Source: a bacterium
GTDB lineage: Bacteria; UBP18; UBA7526
Direction: 5' to 3'
DNA length: 12,186 bases
Assembly (NCBI GenBank): GCA_030619985.1
Contig: JAUXAI010000037.1
Span: forward strand, 1 to 12,186
In this document: positions 6,315 through 11,511 of the stretch, piece after piece
Layout of the letters: the number at the start of each line of letters is the position of its first letter
How positions within the stretch are numbered: position 1 is the first letter of the stretch
Made by a program: the position numbers and the translations under genes
The notes under the pieces: model-generated
Told to the model about the DNA's origin: nothing
What the model saw: the letters and a program-made list of their open reading frames with translations, nothing else
The model's database searches: none

Positions 6315-6403
6315 AAGGGTTACAGGGGAAACAAGGGCTACAGGGGTAACAGGGGTTTAAAACCCTTATCACCCTTATTACCCTTGCCACCCTTGTTACC
6401 CTT
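6315..6403. repeat. AAGGGTAAC tandem units as an inverted repeat between mnmE and mnmG
   Basis: The left half contains AAGGGTTACAGGGG, AAACAAGGGCTACAGGGG and TAACAGGGGTTT. The right half contains their near complements ACCCTTATC, ACCCTTATT, ACCCTTGCC and ACCCTTGTT. The halves meet at GGGTTTAAAACCC near 6359, giving an imperfect hairpin of about 89 bp from 9-bp units. It ends at the mnmG ribosome binding site (GAGGA, 6404-6408). No T-tract suggests termination. Confidence 0.85.
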
Positions 6404-6414
6404 GAGGATAATTA

Positions 6415-8292
6415 ATGCGTAAGCTCGAAAAGGAGTATGATATTATTGTCATCGGTGGGGGGCATGCTGGTTGTGAGGCCTCTTTGGCTTCAGCAAGGAT
6501 GGGAGCGAGAGCTTTATTAATAACTTCGAACCTGGATAATATCGCTCATATGTCCTGTAACCCGGCCATCGGTGGATTGGGTAAAAGCCATCTGGTTAGA
6601 GAGATAGACGCTCTTGGTGGTGAGATGGCCAAGAATATCGATAAAACCGGGATTCAATTCCGGATGCTCAATACTAAGAAGGGGCCAGCGGTTCAGGCCC
6701 CACGTGTCCAGGCAGATAGGAGAGATTACAGGATAAGCATGAGAAGGGTTCTGGAAAAAGAGAAAAACCTCGATATAAAACAGGACTTAGTAAAAGAAAT
6801 CATAGTTAAAGGTAAGAAAGCGACCGGGATTAAGACTCAGACAGGTATAGAATATAAGGGAAAAGCAATCATCTTAGCAACAGGGACCTTCTTAAGGGGC
6901 CTAATTCTCATGGGCAAAGTATCCTTTCCTGCGGGAAGGATGGGAGAGTTCCCTGCTGATAGACTCTCTGATAGCCTGAAGAAAATAGGCCTCAAGATAG
7001 AGAGACTCAATACCTGCACCCCTCCCAGGATCGAAGGAAAAACAGTCAATTTTTCCAAATTAATTAAGCAACCTGGAGACACTCCCCCACCGCCCCTTTC
7101 ATTCTCAACTAAAGAGATCAAAACCAAGCAAATCCCCTGCTATCTTGCCTTCACAAATGATGCCACCCACAAGGTAATTAAGAAGAATTTAAGAGATTCC
7201 CCTCTTATCACTGGTGAAGCAAAGGGCCTTCCCCCAAGATACTGCCCCTCTATTGAGGAGAAGATCGCCAGATTCCCAGAGAAGAAGAGGCATCAGATAT
7301 TCATAGAGCCAGAGGGAAGGGATACCACTGAATACTATGTGAACGGCTTCTTTACCGGATTTTCTGAAGAAATCCAGCTTGAAGCACTGCGCACCATGAA
7401 GGGTTTGGAGAAGGTTAAGATTGCCAAGCCGGGATATGCCATAGAGTATGACTTCGTTTCCCCTACCCAGCTGAAACCCTCCCTTGAGACAAAGAGGATT
7501 GAGAACCTCTTCCTCGCTGGACAGATAAATGGGACCTCAGGATATGAAGAGGCTGCTAGTCAGGGCTTGATGGCAGGGATAAATGCAGTATTGAAGATTC
7601 AAGAAGAAGAACCCTTTATTCTCGATAGGTCCGAAGCCTATATCGGGGTCTTAATCGATGATTTAGTGACTAAGGGAACGAAGGAACCCTATCGCATGTT
7701 TACCTCCCGGGCAGAGTATAGGCTAATCCTGAGGTGCGACAATGCAGATCAGAGACTTATAAGGTATGGCCACAGGTTCGGTCTTATTTCCGACGAGGAT
7801 TATGAAAGATGTCAGAGAAAGTATACTCAAATAGAAGAAGAGATCAAAAGGTTGAAGAAGAGTCGCGCCCGAACGACTAAGAGAGTGAATAACCTCTTAA
7901 AGAAACTTGGAACGGATCCGATAAAGGAGGATACTCCCCTAGCGCAGATTCTTAAGAGACCAGAGGTGAGATACAGAGATTTAGTCAAGATTGATGATGA
8001 GGACGAAAGGAAAATATCTTCTGAGGTTGCCCAGGGAGTGGAAATCGCTCTAAAGTATGAGGGCTATATTAAGAGGGAGTTGGACCAGGTAGAAAGATTT
8101 AAGAGGCTTGAAAAGAAGAAAATTCCTTCGGACTTTGATTACTCTAGACTGGAGGGACTGAGGATTGAATCTAAGGAGAAACTAAGTAGCATAAGGCCGA
8201 TTTCTATCGGTCAGGCATCGAGGATCTCTGGAGTAAATCCCTCTGATATCTCCTTACTTTTAATCTATCTAAAGCGTCGGGAATTTGAATAG
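6415..8292 (+). CDS. mnmG: tRNA wobble-uridine modification enzyme MnmG (GidA)
   Basis: MnmG is the FAD-dependent partner of MnmE in forming (carboxymethyl)aminomethyl-uridine at tRNA position 34. The 625-residue product has the FAD-binding GGGHAG (14-19) and MSCNPAIGGLGKSHLVREIDALGGEM (46-71). It also has KTGIQFRMLNTKKGPAV (77-93), RYCPSIEEK (275-283), FIEPEGRDTTEYYVNGF (296-312), the second flavin segment NLFLAGQINGTSGYEEAASQG (364-384) and SRAEYRLILRCDNAD (431-445). Cys48 and Cys277 match the conserved cysteines. The usual KTGTPPR reads NTCTPPR (199-205), placing a Cys where Gly is common. ATG 6415 is 6 nt after GAGGA. Length is as expected. ACACGGAT repeats begin directly after the stop. 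Confidence 0.97.
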   Translation: MRKLEKEYDIIVIGGGHAGCEASLASARMGARALLITSNLDNIAHMSCNPAIGGLGKSHLVREIDALGGEMAKNIDKTGIQFRMLNTKKGPAVQAPRVQADRRDYRISMRRVLEKEKNLDIKQDLVKEIIVKGKKATGIKTQTGIEYKGKAIILATGTFLRGLILMGKVSFPAGRMGEFPADRLSDSLKKIGLKIERLNTCTPPRIEGKTVNFSKLIKQPGDTPPPPLSFSTKEIKTKQIPCYLAFTNDATHKVIKKNLRDSPLITGEAKGLPPRYCPSIEEKIARFPEKKRHQIFIEPEGRDTTEYYVNGFFTGFSEEIQLEALRTMKGLEKVKIAKPGYAIEYDFVSPTQLKPSLETKRIENLFLAGQINGTSGYEEAASQGLMAGINAVLKIQEEEPFILDRSEAYIGVLIDDLVTKGTKEPYRMFTSRAEYRLILRCDNADQRLIRYGHRFGLISDEDYERCQRKYTQIEEEIKRLKKSRARTTKRVNNLLKKLGTDPIKEDTPLAQILKRPEVRYRDLVKIDDEDERKISSEVAQGVEIALKYEGYIKRELDQVERFKRLEKKKIPSDFDYSRLEGLRIESKEKLSSIRPISIGQASRISGVNPSDISLLLIYLKRREFE

Positions 8293-8293
8293 T

Positions 8294-8353
8294 TACACGG
8301 ATGGGCGCGGATTAAAAGATACGGATTAGCACTGATGCTCATTGCTAATCCGT
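8294..8353. repeat. ACACGGAT units with an 11-bp perfect hairpin after mnmG
   Basis: Starting one base after the mnmG stop are 10-bp-like units (TTACACGGAT, GGGCGCGGAT, then GATACGGATT). The last one opens a perfect 11-bp stem, ACGGATTAGCA (8321-8331) with TGCTAATCCGT (8343-8353), around an 11-nt loop. There is no clear T-tract afterwards, so it is not called a terminator. The units resemble those at 4147-4175. Confidence 0.8.
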
Positions 8354-8380
8354 GTCAATGCTTAATTATTTATGCTCTCT

Positions 8381-8466
8381 AGGATGCCAACGAAGTGCAT
8401 CCTGTAATCAGTTTAGTCAATCTGTGCTAATCTGTGAAGATTGCCAAACGAAGTGAGGCTTATCTT
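8381..8466 (+). repeat. Two AACGAAGTG-loop hairpins and AATCTGTG repeats before DUF4416
   Basis: AGGATGC (8381-8387) pairs with GCATCCT (8397-8403) around CAACGAAGT. A second hairpin pairs AAGAT/ATCTT (8437-8441 with 8462-8466) and GCC/GGC (8443-8445 with 8457-8459) around AAACGAAGTGA. Between them are AATCTGTGCT and AATCTGTGAA units (about 8419-8438). The 9-mer AACGAAGTG occurs at 8389-8397 and 8447-8455, and also at 2480-2488. The second hairpin reaches close to the DUF4416 start and could affect its translation. Confidence 0.75.
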
Positions 8467-8488
8467 GCGAGAGGAGAGAGAAAGAAGA

Positions 8489-9022
8489 GTGAGCGAGCCA
8501 AGAGAGCATAAACCAGTAAAATTAGTAGTAGGGATGTTTACTAATAGGTTAGAACTCTTTCAAGAAGCCTTAAGAGTATTGGAGAAGAGGTTCGGGCCAG
8601 TAGATTATGAGAGTCCCCTACTCCCCTTTGATAAGACGGATTACTATGAGGAGGAGTTTGGAAAGGATCTGAAGAGGAAGTTTTACTCTTTTAAGAAGTT
8701 GATTAAAGCAGAGGATCTGCCAAAGATTAAGATATTTACTAATAGTCTAGAGAAGAAATTTGGTGAAAAGGGGAATCGTTTGATTAATTTGGATCCTGGG
8801 TATCTTGCTCCGGCTAAGTTAGTCTTGACCACCACAAAGGATTATCAGCATAGGATATACTATGGAAAGGGAATCTATGGAGAGGTAACCTTAAGATACA
8901 AAAGGGGAAGTTTCATTCCTTGGGAGTGGACCTATCCAGAGTATAGGACGAAGGAATATATCAAGATCTTCAACCATATCCGAAAAATCTATATGGAGCA
9001 ACTCAGGAACCGTGAACAGTGA
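8489..9022 (+). CDS. DUF4416 family protein of unknown function
   Basis: The 177-residue product matches the remembered pattern of the DUF4416 family, whose biochemical role I do not know. Family-like segments are KPVKLVVGMF near the start, RFGPVDYESPLLPFDKTDYYEEEFG, LKRKFYSFKKLI, NRLINLDPGYLAPAKLVLTTTKDYQHRIYYGKGIYGEVTL and PWEWTYPEYRTKEYIKIFNHIR. No signal peptide or membrane segment is visible, so a cytosolic protein is likely. GTG 8489 is chosen because it yields the family-like start MSEPREHKPVKL, with AGGAG at 8472-8476 (12 nt away). TTG 8465 (after GAGG, 8455-8458) and TTG 8441 are in-frame alternatives; the latter would start in repeat DNA. The last residues (NREQ) come from a 14-bp tandem repeat. 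It sits between mnmG and rsmG, usually neighbours. Confidence 0.82.
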   Translation: MSEPREHKPVKLVVGMFTNRLELFQEALRVLEKRFGPVDYESPLLPFDKTDYYEEEFGKDLKRKFYSFKKLIKAEDLPKIKIFTNSLEKKFGEKGNRLINLDPGYLAPAKLVLTTTKDYQHRIYYGKGIYGEVTLRYKRGSFIPWEWTYPEYRTKEYIKIFNHIRKIYMEQLRNREQ

Positions 9023-9065
9023 TCGGTGAACAGTGATCGGTGACCGGTGATCGGTGACCGGTAAT
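9011..9065 (+). repeat. Four 14-bp tandem units across the DUF4416 stop
   Basis: Units are CGTGAACAGTGAT (13 bp, 9011-9023), CGGTGAACAGTGAT (9024-9037), CGGTGACCGGTGAT (9038-9051) and CGGTGACCGGTAAT (9052-9065). The DUF4416 stop TGA (9020-9022) lies in the first unit. A looser array of ATTGGT/ATTTGG words follows at about 9118-9190. Together they fill the first half of the gene-free region 9023-9461. Confidence 0.85.
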
Positions 9066-9204
9066 CAGGAGAAAGTGCGAGAATGAGAAAGTGAGCAGGA
9101 AATAGGGTGAACTGATTACCAACTGTTTGGTTCATTGGTTATTTGGTAATTGGTGATTGTTTGTGATTTGGGGTTTGTAATTTGGGATTTATGCCGAAGG
9201 CGTT

Positions 9205-9220
9205 TATTCCACGTGGAATA
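9205..9220. promoter_or_regulatory. parS: parS-like centromere site 1
   Basis: TATTCCACGTGGAATA is a perfect 16-bp palindrome, extended to 18 bp by T9204 and A9221. The classical ParB site is TGTTTCACGTGAAACA, with TGTTCCACGTGGAACA as a known variant. This copy keeps the CACGTG core and differs at the second base of each half (A for G). An identical copy lies upstream of parA at 10366-10381. Position beside parAB and exact duplication support ParB binding. Confidence 0.85.
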
Positions 9221-9227
9221 AGGAAGC

Positions 9228-9276
9228 CCTCCGATTTCATCGGAGGAATCCGTCCCTTCGGGGTCGGATTCCTTTT
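9228..9276 (+). repeat. Two overlapping triloop hairpins after parS site 1
   Basis: CCTCCGAT (9228-9235) pairs with ATCGGAGG (9239-9246) around a TTC triloop. GGAATCCG (9245-9252) pairs with CGGATTCC (9265-9272), and inside it CCC-TTC-GGG (9254-9262) forms another triloop stem. The stems share G9245-G9246, so full formation is mutually exclusive. TTTT follows at 9273-9276; a weak terminator is possible but the T-run is short. A smaller GCC-GAA-GGC hairpin lies at 9193-9201. Confidence 0.7.
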
Positions 9277-9340
9277 GGGGTAAACTGCGGTCAAGACGTA
9301 ATAAAAAGATAATGTCCCTTTCCGTTATATAGTCCAATAA

Positions 9341-9429
9341 AGCGGGTCCTGCCTCGGCATTTTCTCTTCGTGGGCCCCTCCGCCCGGTGTAGATCCTCCC
9401 ACTCACAGAGATCTGCCGAGTCACCCGCT
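9341..9429. ncRNA. Candidate structured RNA element upstream of rsmG
   Basis: Four nested helices stack over 89 bp: AGCGGGT/ACCCGCT (9341-9347 with 9423-9429), CGGCA/TGCCG (9355-9359 with 9414-9418), CTCT/AGAG (9364-9367 with 9407-9410) and GTGGG/CCCAC (9370-9374 with 9398-9402). That is 21 Watson-Crick pairs separated by small internal loops. On the + strand it would be the leader of rsmG, ending 32 nt before its ATG. On the - strand the internal loops are purine-rich, more typical of functional RNA. It matches no riboswitch or RNA family I recognise. A degraded mobile or palindromic element is the alternative. Confidence 0.4.
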
Positions 9430-9461
9430 CATTACAGTTTTTGAAACGAGAGAGAGTTCAG

Positions 9462-10265
9462 ATGTCAGATATCAGATCTCAGAGTAAATTGAAGAGAATA
9501 CTTGTTGATGGAAGTAAAGAATTAGGGATTGAGTTAAGTGAGAAGCAGGTCAATCAGTTTCTCACTTATCTAGAGATCCTTCAGGATTGGAATAAGAGGA
9601 TGAACCTAACTTCTCTTAAGAATCCGAAGGAGATTATCATCACCCACTTTTTGGATTCCCTAACTACTACTAAAGGAATAGAGGAGATTGGCCCTATTAC
9701 GCCCTACCCGAACTTTAACTTACAAAGTAACAAGGTTCTGCCCAAAGGGCAGGTTCTTATTAGAGTTATGGACATCGGGACTGGTGCAGGGTTTCCTGGG
9801 ATCCCTCTGAAGATTCTAAGGCCAGAGATTTCTCTGTCACTTCTTGACTCTAGAAAAAAGAGGATAGAGTTTTTGGAGTATCTCTCTAAGTCCTTGAAAT
9901 TAGAGGACTTAGAGATAATCTGGGGTCGGGCAGAGGAGTATGGAAGAAAGGAAGGATATAGAGAGAGATATGATATAGTTTTAGCTCGGGCACTGGCAAG
10001 GTTGAATATCCTGGTTGAGTTGGGAATCCCCTTCTTAAGAATTAGAGGTCTATTCATCGTTCAGAAAGGACAAAAGTTAAAGGAAGAATTAGAAGAAACG
10101 AGGAAGGCCATTGAGATACTAGGAGGAAAACTGAAAGGGATTATTTCTTTAAGACTCCCCTTATCCCGTAAATTGAGAAAATTAGTAATCATTGAGAAGA
10201 TATTAGAAACATCCGATAGATTCCCCCGCCGACCAGGAATTCCTCAGAAGAGACCCCTGAAATAG
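9462..10265 (+). CDS. rsmG: 16S rRNA (guanine-N7) methyltransferase RsmG
   Basis: RsmG uses S-adenosylmethionine to methylate N7 of G527 (E. coli numbering) in 16S rRNA. The 267-residue product has the family N-terminal helices (GIELSEKQVNQFLTYLEILQDWNKRMNLTS, 22-51), HFLDSL (62-67), the SAM motif DIGTGAGFPGIPL (104-116), RKKRIEFLEYLSKSL (131-145), DIVLARALARLNILVE (171-186) and the RFPRRPGIPQKRPL ending. The family is usually 205-240 residues. The excess is mainly an extra segment of about 24 residues between the DSL motif and the SAM motif (about 78-100), whose DNA holds a perfect triloop hairpin (9738-9752). ATG 9462 follows GAGAGAG (9448-9456); TTG 9441 is an in-frame alternative. The N-terminal MSDIRSQ comes from a TCAGAT-type repeat, so the start is uncertain by a few codons. 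Confidence 0.93.
   Translation: MSDIRSQSKLKRILVDGSKELGIELSEKQVNQFLTYLEILQDWNKRMNLTSLKNPKEIIITHFLDSLTTTKGIEEIGPITPYPNFNLQSNKVLPKGQVLIRVMDIGTGAGFPGIPLKILRPEISLSLLDSRKKRIEFLEYLSKSLKLEDLEIIWGRAEEYGRKEGYRERYDIVLARALARLNILVELGIPFLRIRGLFIVQKGQKLKEELEETRKAIEILGGKLKGIISLRLPLSRKLRKLVIIEKILETSDRFPRRPGIPQKRPLK
9738..9752. repeat. Triloop hairpin inside the rsmG coding region
   Basis: CTGCCC (9738-9743) and GGGCAG (9747-9752) form a perfect 6-bp stem around an AAA triloop. It has the same design as CTCCGCC-AAA-GGCGGAG before parB. It lies in the segment encoding the extra residues of RsmG and leaves the reading frame intact. Confidence 0.75.
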
Positions 10266-10289
10266 TGATTGGTGATCAGTGGTCTCAAA

Positions 10290-10357
10290 AGTAACCAGTA
10301 ACCAGCGAACAGTTAACAGTAAAAAAACTGGTTACTGTAAACTGGTAACTGTAAACT
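10290..10357. repeat. 31-bp imperfect inverted repeat after rsmG
   Basis: The left arm (10290-10320) consists of AGTAACC/CAGTAACCAG/CAGTTAACAGT words. The right arm (10327-10357) is its complement at 22 of 31 positions, with an A6 spacer at 10321-10326. Preceding it, TGATTGGTGATCAGTGG begins at the rsmG stop. The words resemble those at 1064-1119. parS site 2 starts 8 bp further on. Confidence 0.8.
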
Positions 10358-10365
10358 CTTTAAGA

Positions 10366-10381
10366 TATTCCACGTGGAATA
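10366..10381. promoter_or_regulatory. parS: parS-like centromere site 2, upstream of parA
   Basis: A second exact copy of TATTCCACGTGGAATA, a perfect 16-bp palindrome with the CACGTG core of parS. It lies about 100 bp upstream of the parA start, between the rsmG repeats and the terminator at 10391. parS sites often lie near parAB and the origin. ParB bound here could also influence transcription of its own operon. Confidence 0.88.
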
Positions 10382-10390
10382 ATGTGATTC

Positions 10391-10422
10391 CCCTACTGTA
10401 GTTAAACGGTAGGGATTTTTTT
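10391..10422 (+). terminator. Rho-independent terminator between rsmG and parA
   Basis: CCCTACTG (10391-10398) pairs with CGGTAGGG (10407-10414), with one T-G wobble and an 8-nt loop. It is followed by A and seven T (10416-10422). This is the clearest intrinsic terminator in the window. It would end transcripts from rsmG and implies that parA has its own promoter. Confidence 0.85.
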
Positions 10423-10423
10423 C

Positions 10424-10451
10424 TTGCTTTTTAGTATTTCTGTGTTAGAAT
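10424..10451 (+). promoter_or_regulatory. Possible parA promoter with extended -10
   Basis: TTGCTT (10424-10429), a 16-bp spacer and TAGAAT (10446-10451) preceded by TGT (10443-10445, an extended -10 TGn). It lies directly after the terminator and before the parA ribosome binding site (AGGTGA, 10458-10463). If real, transcription starts near 10458 with an extremely short leader. This would also exclude the upstream in-frame ATG at 10450 as the parA start. Confidence 0.4.
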
Positions 10452-10467
10452 GGTTTCAGGTGATGAA

Positions 10468-11229
10468 ATGGGAAAGGTCTATGCCATTGTCAATCAGAAA
10501 GGGGGGGTAGGAAAGACTACCACCGCTGTTAATTTAGCTGCTTATTTAGCTAGCCATCGTCGAAAAACGCTCCTAATAGACATCGATCCCCAGGGGAATA
10601 CAACAAGCGGTGTAGGTATAGATAAGAATAGAGTGGAGCACTCTATCTATGAGGTATTAATCGCTCATAAACCGATAGAAAGGGTCCTTCTACCCACCCA
10701 GATAAGGAACTTGGATCTTGTCCCTTCAAATATCCAGCTCTCTGGTGCTCAGATAGAGCTGGTAAATTTAGAATCCCGAGAGACATTGCTCAAGAGAGCA
10801 TTGGGGAATATTAAGGAAAGATACGATTACAACATCGTCGATTGCCCCCCATCTTTAGGGCTATTGACCATAAATACTCTAACCGCTTCTGATGAGGTTA
10901 TCATTCCCATGCAGTGTGAGTACTATCCTTTGGAAGGATTAGGCCAACTCTTGAATACCATTGGTTTAGTCCAGAGGAATTATAATCCGTCTTTAAAGTT
11001 GGCCGGGGTATTACTCACTATGTTTGATACCAGGACAAATCTATCCCATCAAGTAGCAAGGGAGGTCCGGGAATATTTCGGAGACAAAGTTTACAAAACA
11101 GTTATTCCGAGGAATGTTAGGCTTTCAGAGGCACCGAGTTTTGGAAAACCGATATCGTTGTACGATAGACATTGTGCGGGAGCAAAGGCATATAAAAAGT
11201 TCGCCAGAGAGATTATTGCTCAGGAATAG
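10468..11229 (+). CDS. parA: Chromosome partitioning ATPase ParA (Soj)
   Basis: ParA is a deviant Walker ATPase that binds DNA non-specifically as an ATP dimer and, with ParB on parS, moves the origin regions apart. The 253-residue product has KGGVGKTT (11-18, Lys11 and Lys16), the Walker A' DIDPQGN (38-44) and the Walker B-like NIVDCPPSLGLLTINTL. It lacks the extra N-terminal domain of plasmid-type ParA and has the length of B. subtilis Soj. ATG 10468 is preferred over ATG 10450: it gives the family start MGKVYAIVNQKGG, has AGGTGA at 10458-10463, and the upstream ATG overlaps a likely -10 box. parB follows on the same strand but 282 bp away, wider than the usual tight parA-parB junction. Confidence 0.96.
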   Translation: MGKVYAIVNQKGGVGKTTTAVNLAAYLASHRRKTLLIDIDPQGNTTSGVGIDKNRVEHSIYEVLIAHKPIERVLLPTQIRNLDLVPSNIQLSGAQIELVNLESRETLLKRALGNIKERYDYNIVDCPPSLGLLTINTLTASDEVIIPMQCEYYPLEGLGQLLNTIGLVQRNYNPSLKLAGVLLTMFDTRTNLSHQVAREVREYFGDKVYKTVIPRNVRLSEAPSFGKPISLYDRHCAGAKAYKKFAREIIAQE

Positions 11230-11253
11230 ATAAAAGAAGAATCGAGATTTTAT

Positions 11254-11438
11254 AGGGTCGTGCCTTTGCACGCTCTCTAAACTTCGAATCTGGACAAATC
11301 TAAAAAGCTTACGAAAGGGGAACCTCCGAAATTCTCTCGCCCTTTGGGCTCGGTCAGTTTCGGCTTCCTTTCCTTTCGTGTGCTTAAGATTTGTTCCCAT
11401 CTTCTCCGTCATGTTCGTTTTGCAAAGAGCACGCCCCT
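11254..11438. repeat. 185-bp imperfect inverted repeat between parA and parB
   Basis: Outer arms are AGGGTCGTGCCTTTGCA (11254-11270) against TGCAAAGAGCACGCCCCT (11421-11438). Middle arms are GGACAAATCT (11292-11301) against AGATTTGTTCC (about 11387-11397), then ACGAAAGGGGAA against TTCCTTTCCTTTCGT. Inner arms CCGAAA/TTTCGG lead to a central GCCC-TTT-GGGC triloop (11339-11349). The arms are symmetric about 11346. It fills most of the 282-bp parA-parB spacer and would form a long bulged hairpin in a parAB transcript. It could be a decayed palindromic mobile element or a structured RNA; no coding sequence was recognised. Confidence 0.75.
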
Positions 11439-11441
11439 TAA

Positions 11442-11497
11442 ACTCATAACGCATAACTTAATAACTCGTAACTTATAACTCTCCGCCAAAGGCGGAG
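11442..11497 (+). repeat. ATAAC tandem words and a perfect triloop hairpin before parB
   Basis: Five words ending in ATAAC or GTAAC follow one another (about 11445-11479: CATAAC, GCATAAC, TTAATAAC, TCGTAAC, TTATAAC). Next comes CTCCGCC (11481-11487), an AAA triloop and GGCGGAG (11491-11497). The hairpin ends 3 nt before the parB ribosome binding site GGAGG (11501-11505), so it might influence parB translation. Confidence 0.8.
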
Positions 11498-11511
11498 CAG
11501 GGAGGTTAATG

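Noticed and set aside
6701-6706. CACGTG inside mnmG as a third parS site
   Set aside because: The flanks (GGCCC and TCCAG) are not palindromic and do not extend the TATTC/GAATA arms; a lone 6-mer is expected by chance.
8294-8470. CRISPR-like array after mnmG
   Set aside because: Repeats are 8-11 bp, degenerate and without regular unique spacers; they are the same short tandem words found in the other spacers.
9116-9424. Minus-strand ORF of 102 codons between DUF4416 and rsmG
   Set aside because: It runs through parS site 1, the triloop hairpins and the ATTGGT-type repeats, whose translation gives low-complexity ITNPKSQTITNYQITN. No family was recognised. Its first third overlaps the nested hairpin, which I consider the better explanation.
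11283-11291. TTCGAATC as a tRNA T-loop
   Set aside because: The flanking bases cannot form the T-arm stem, and no acceptor or anticodon arms were found around it.
11125-11454. Minus-strand ORF of 109 codons across the parA end and the parA-parB spacer
   Set aside because: It overlaps the conserved end of parA and the inverted repeat; the product is rich in Arg and Lys without recognisable motifs.
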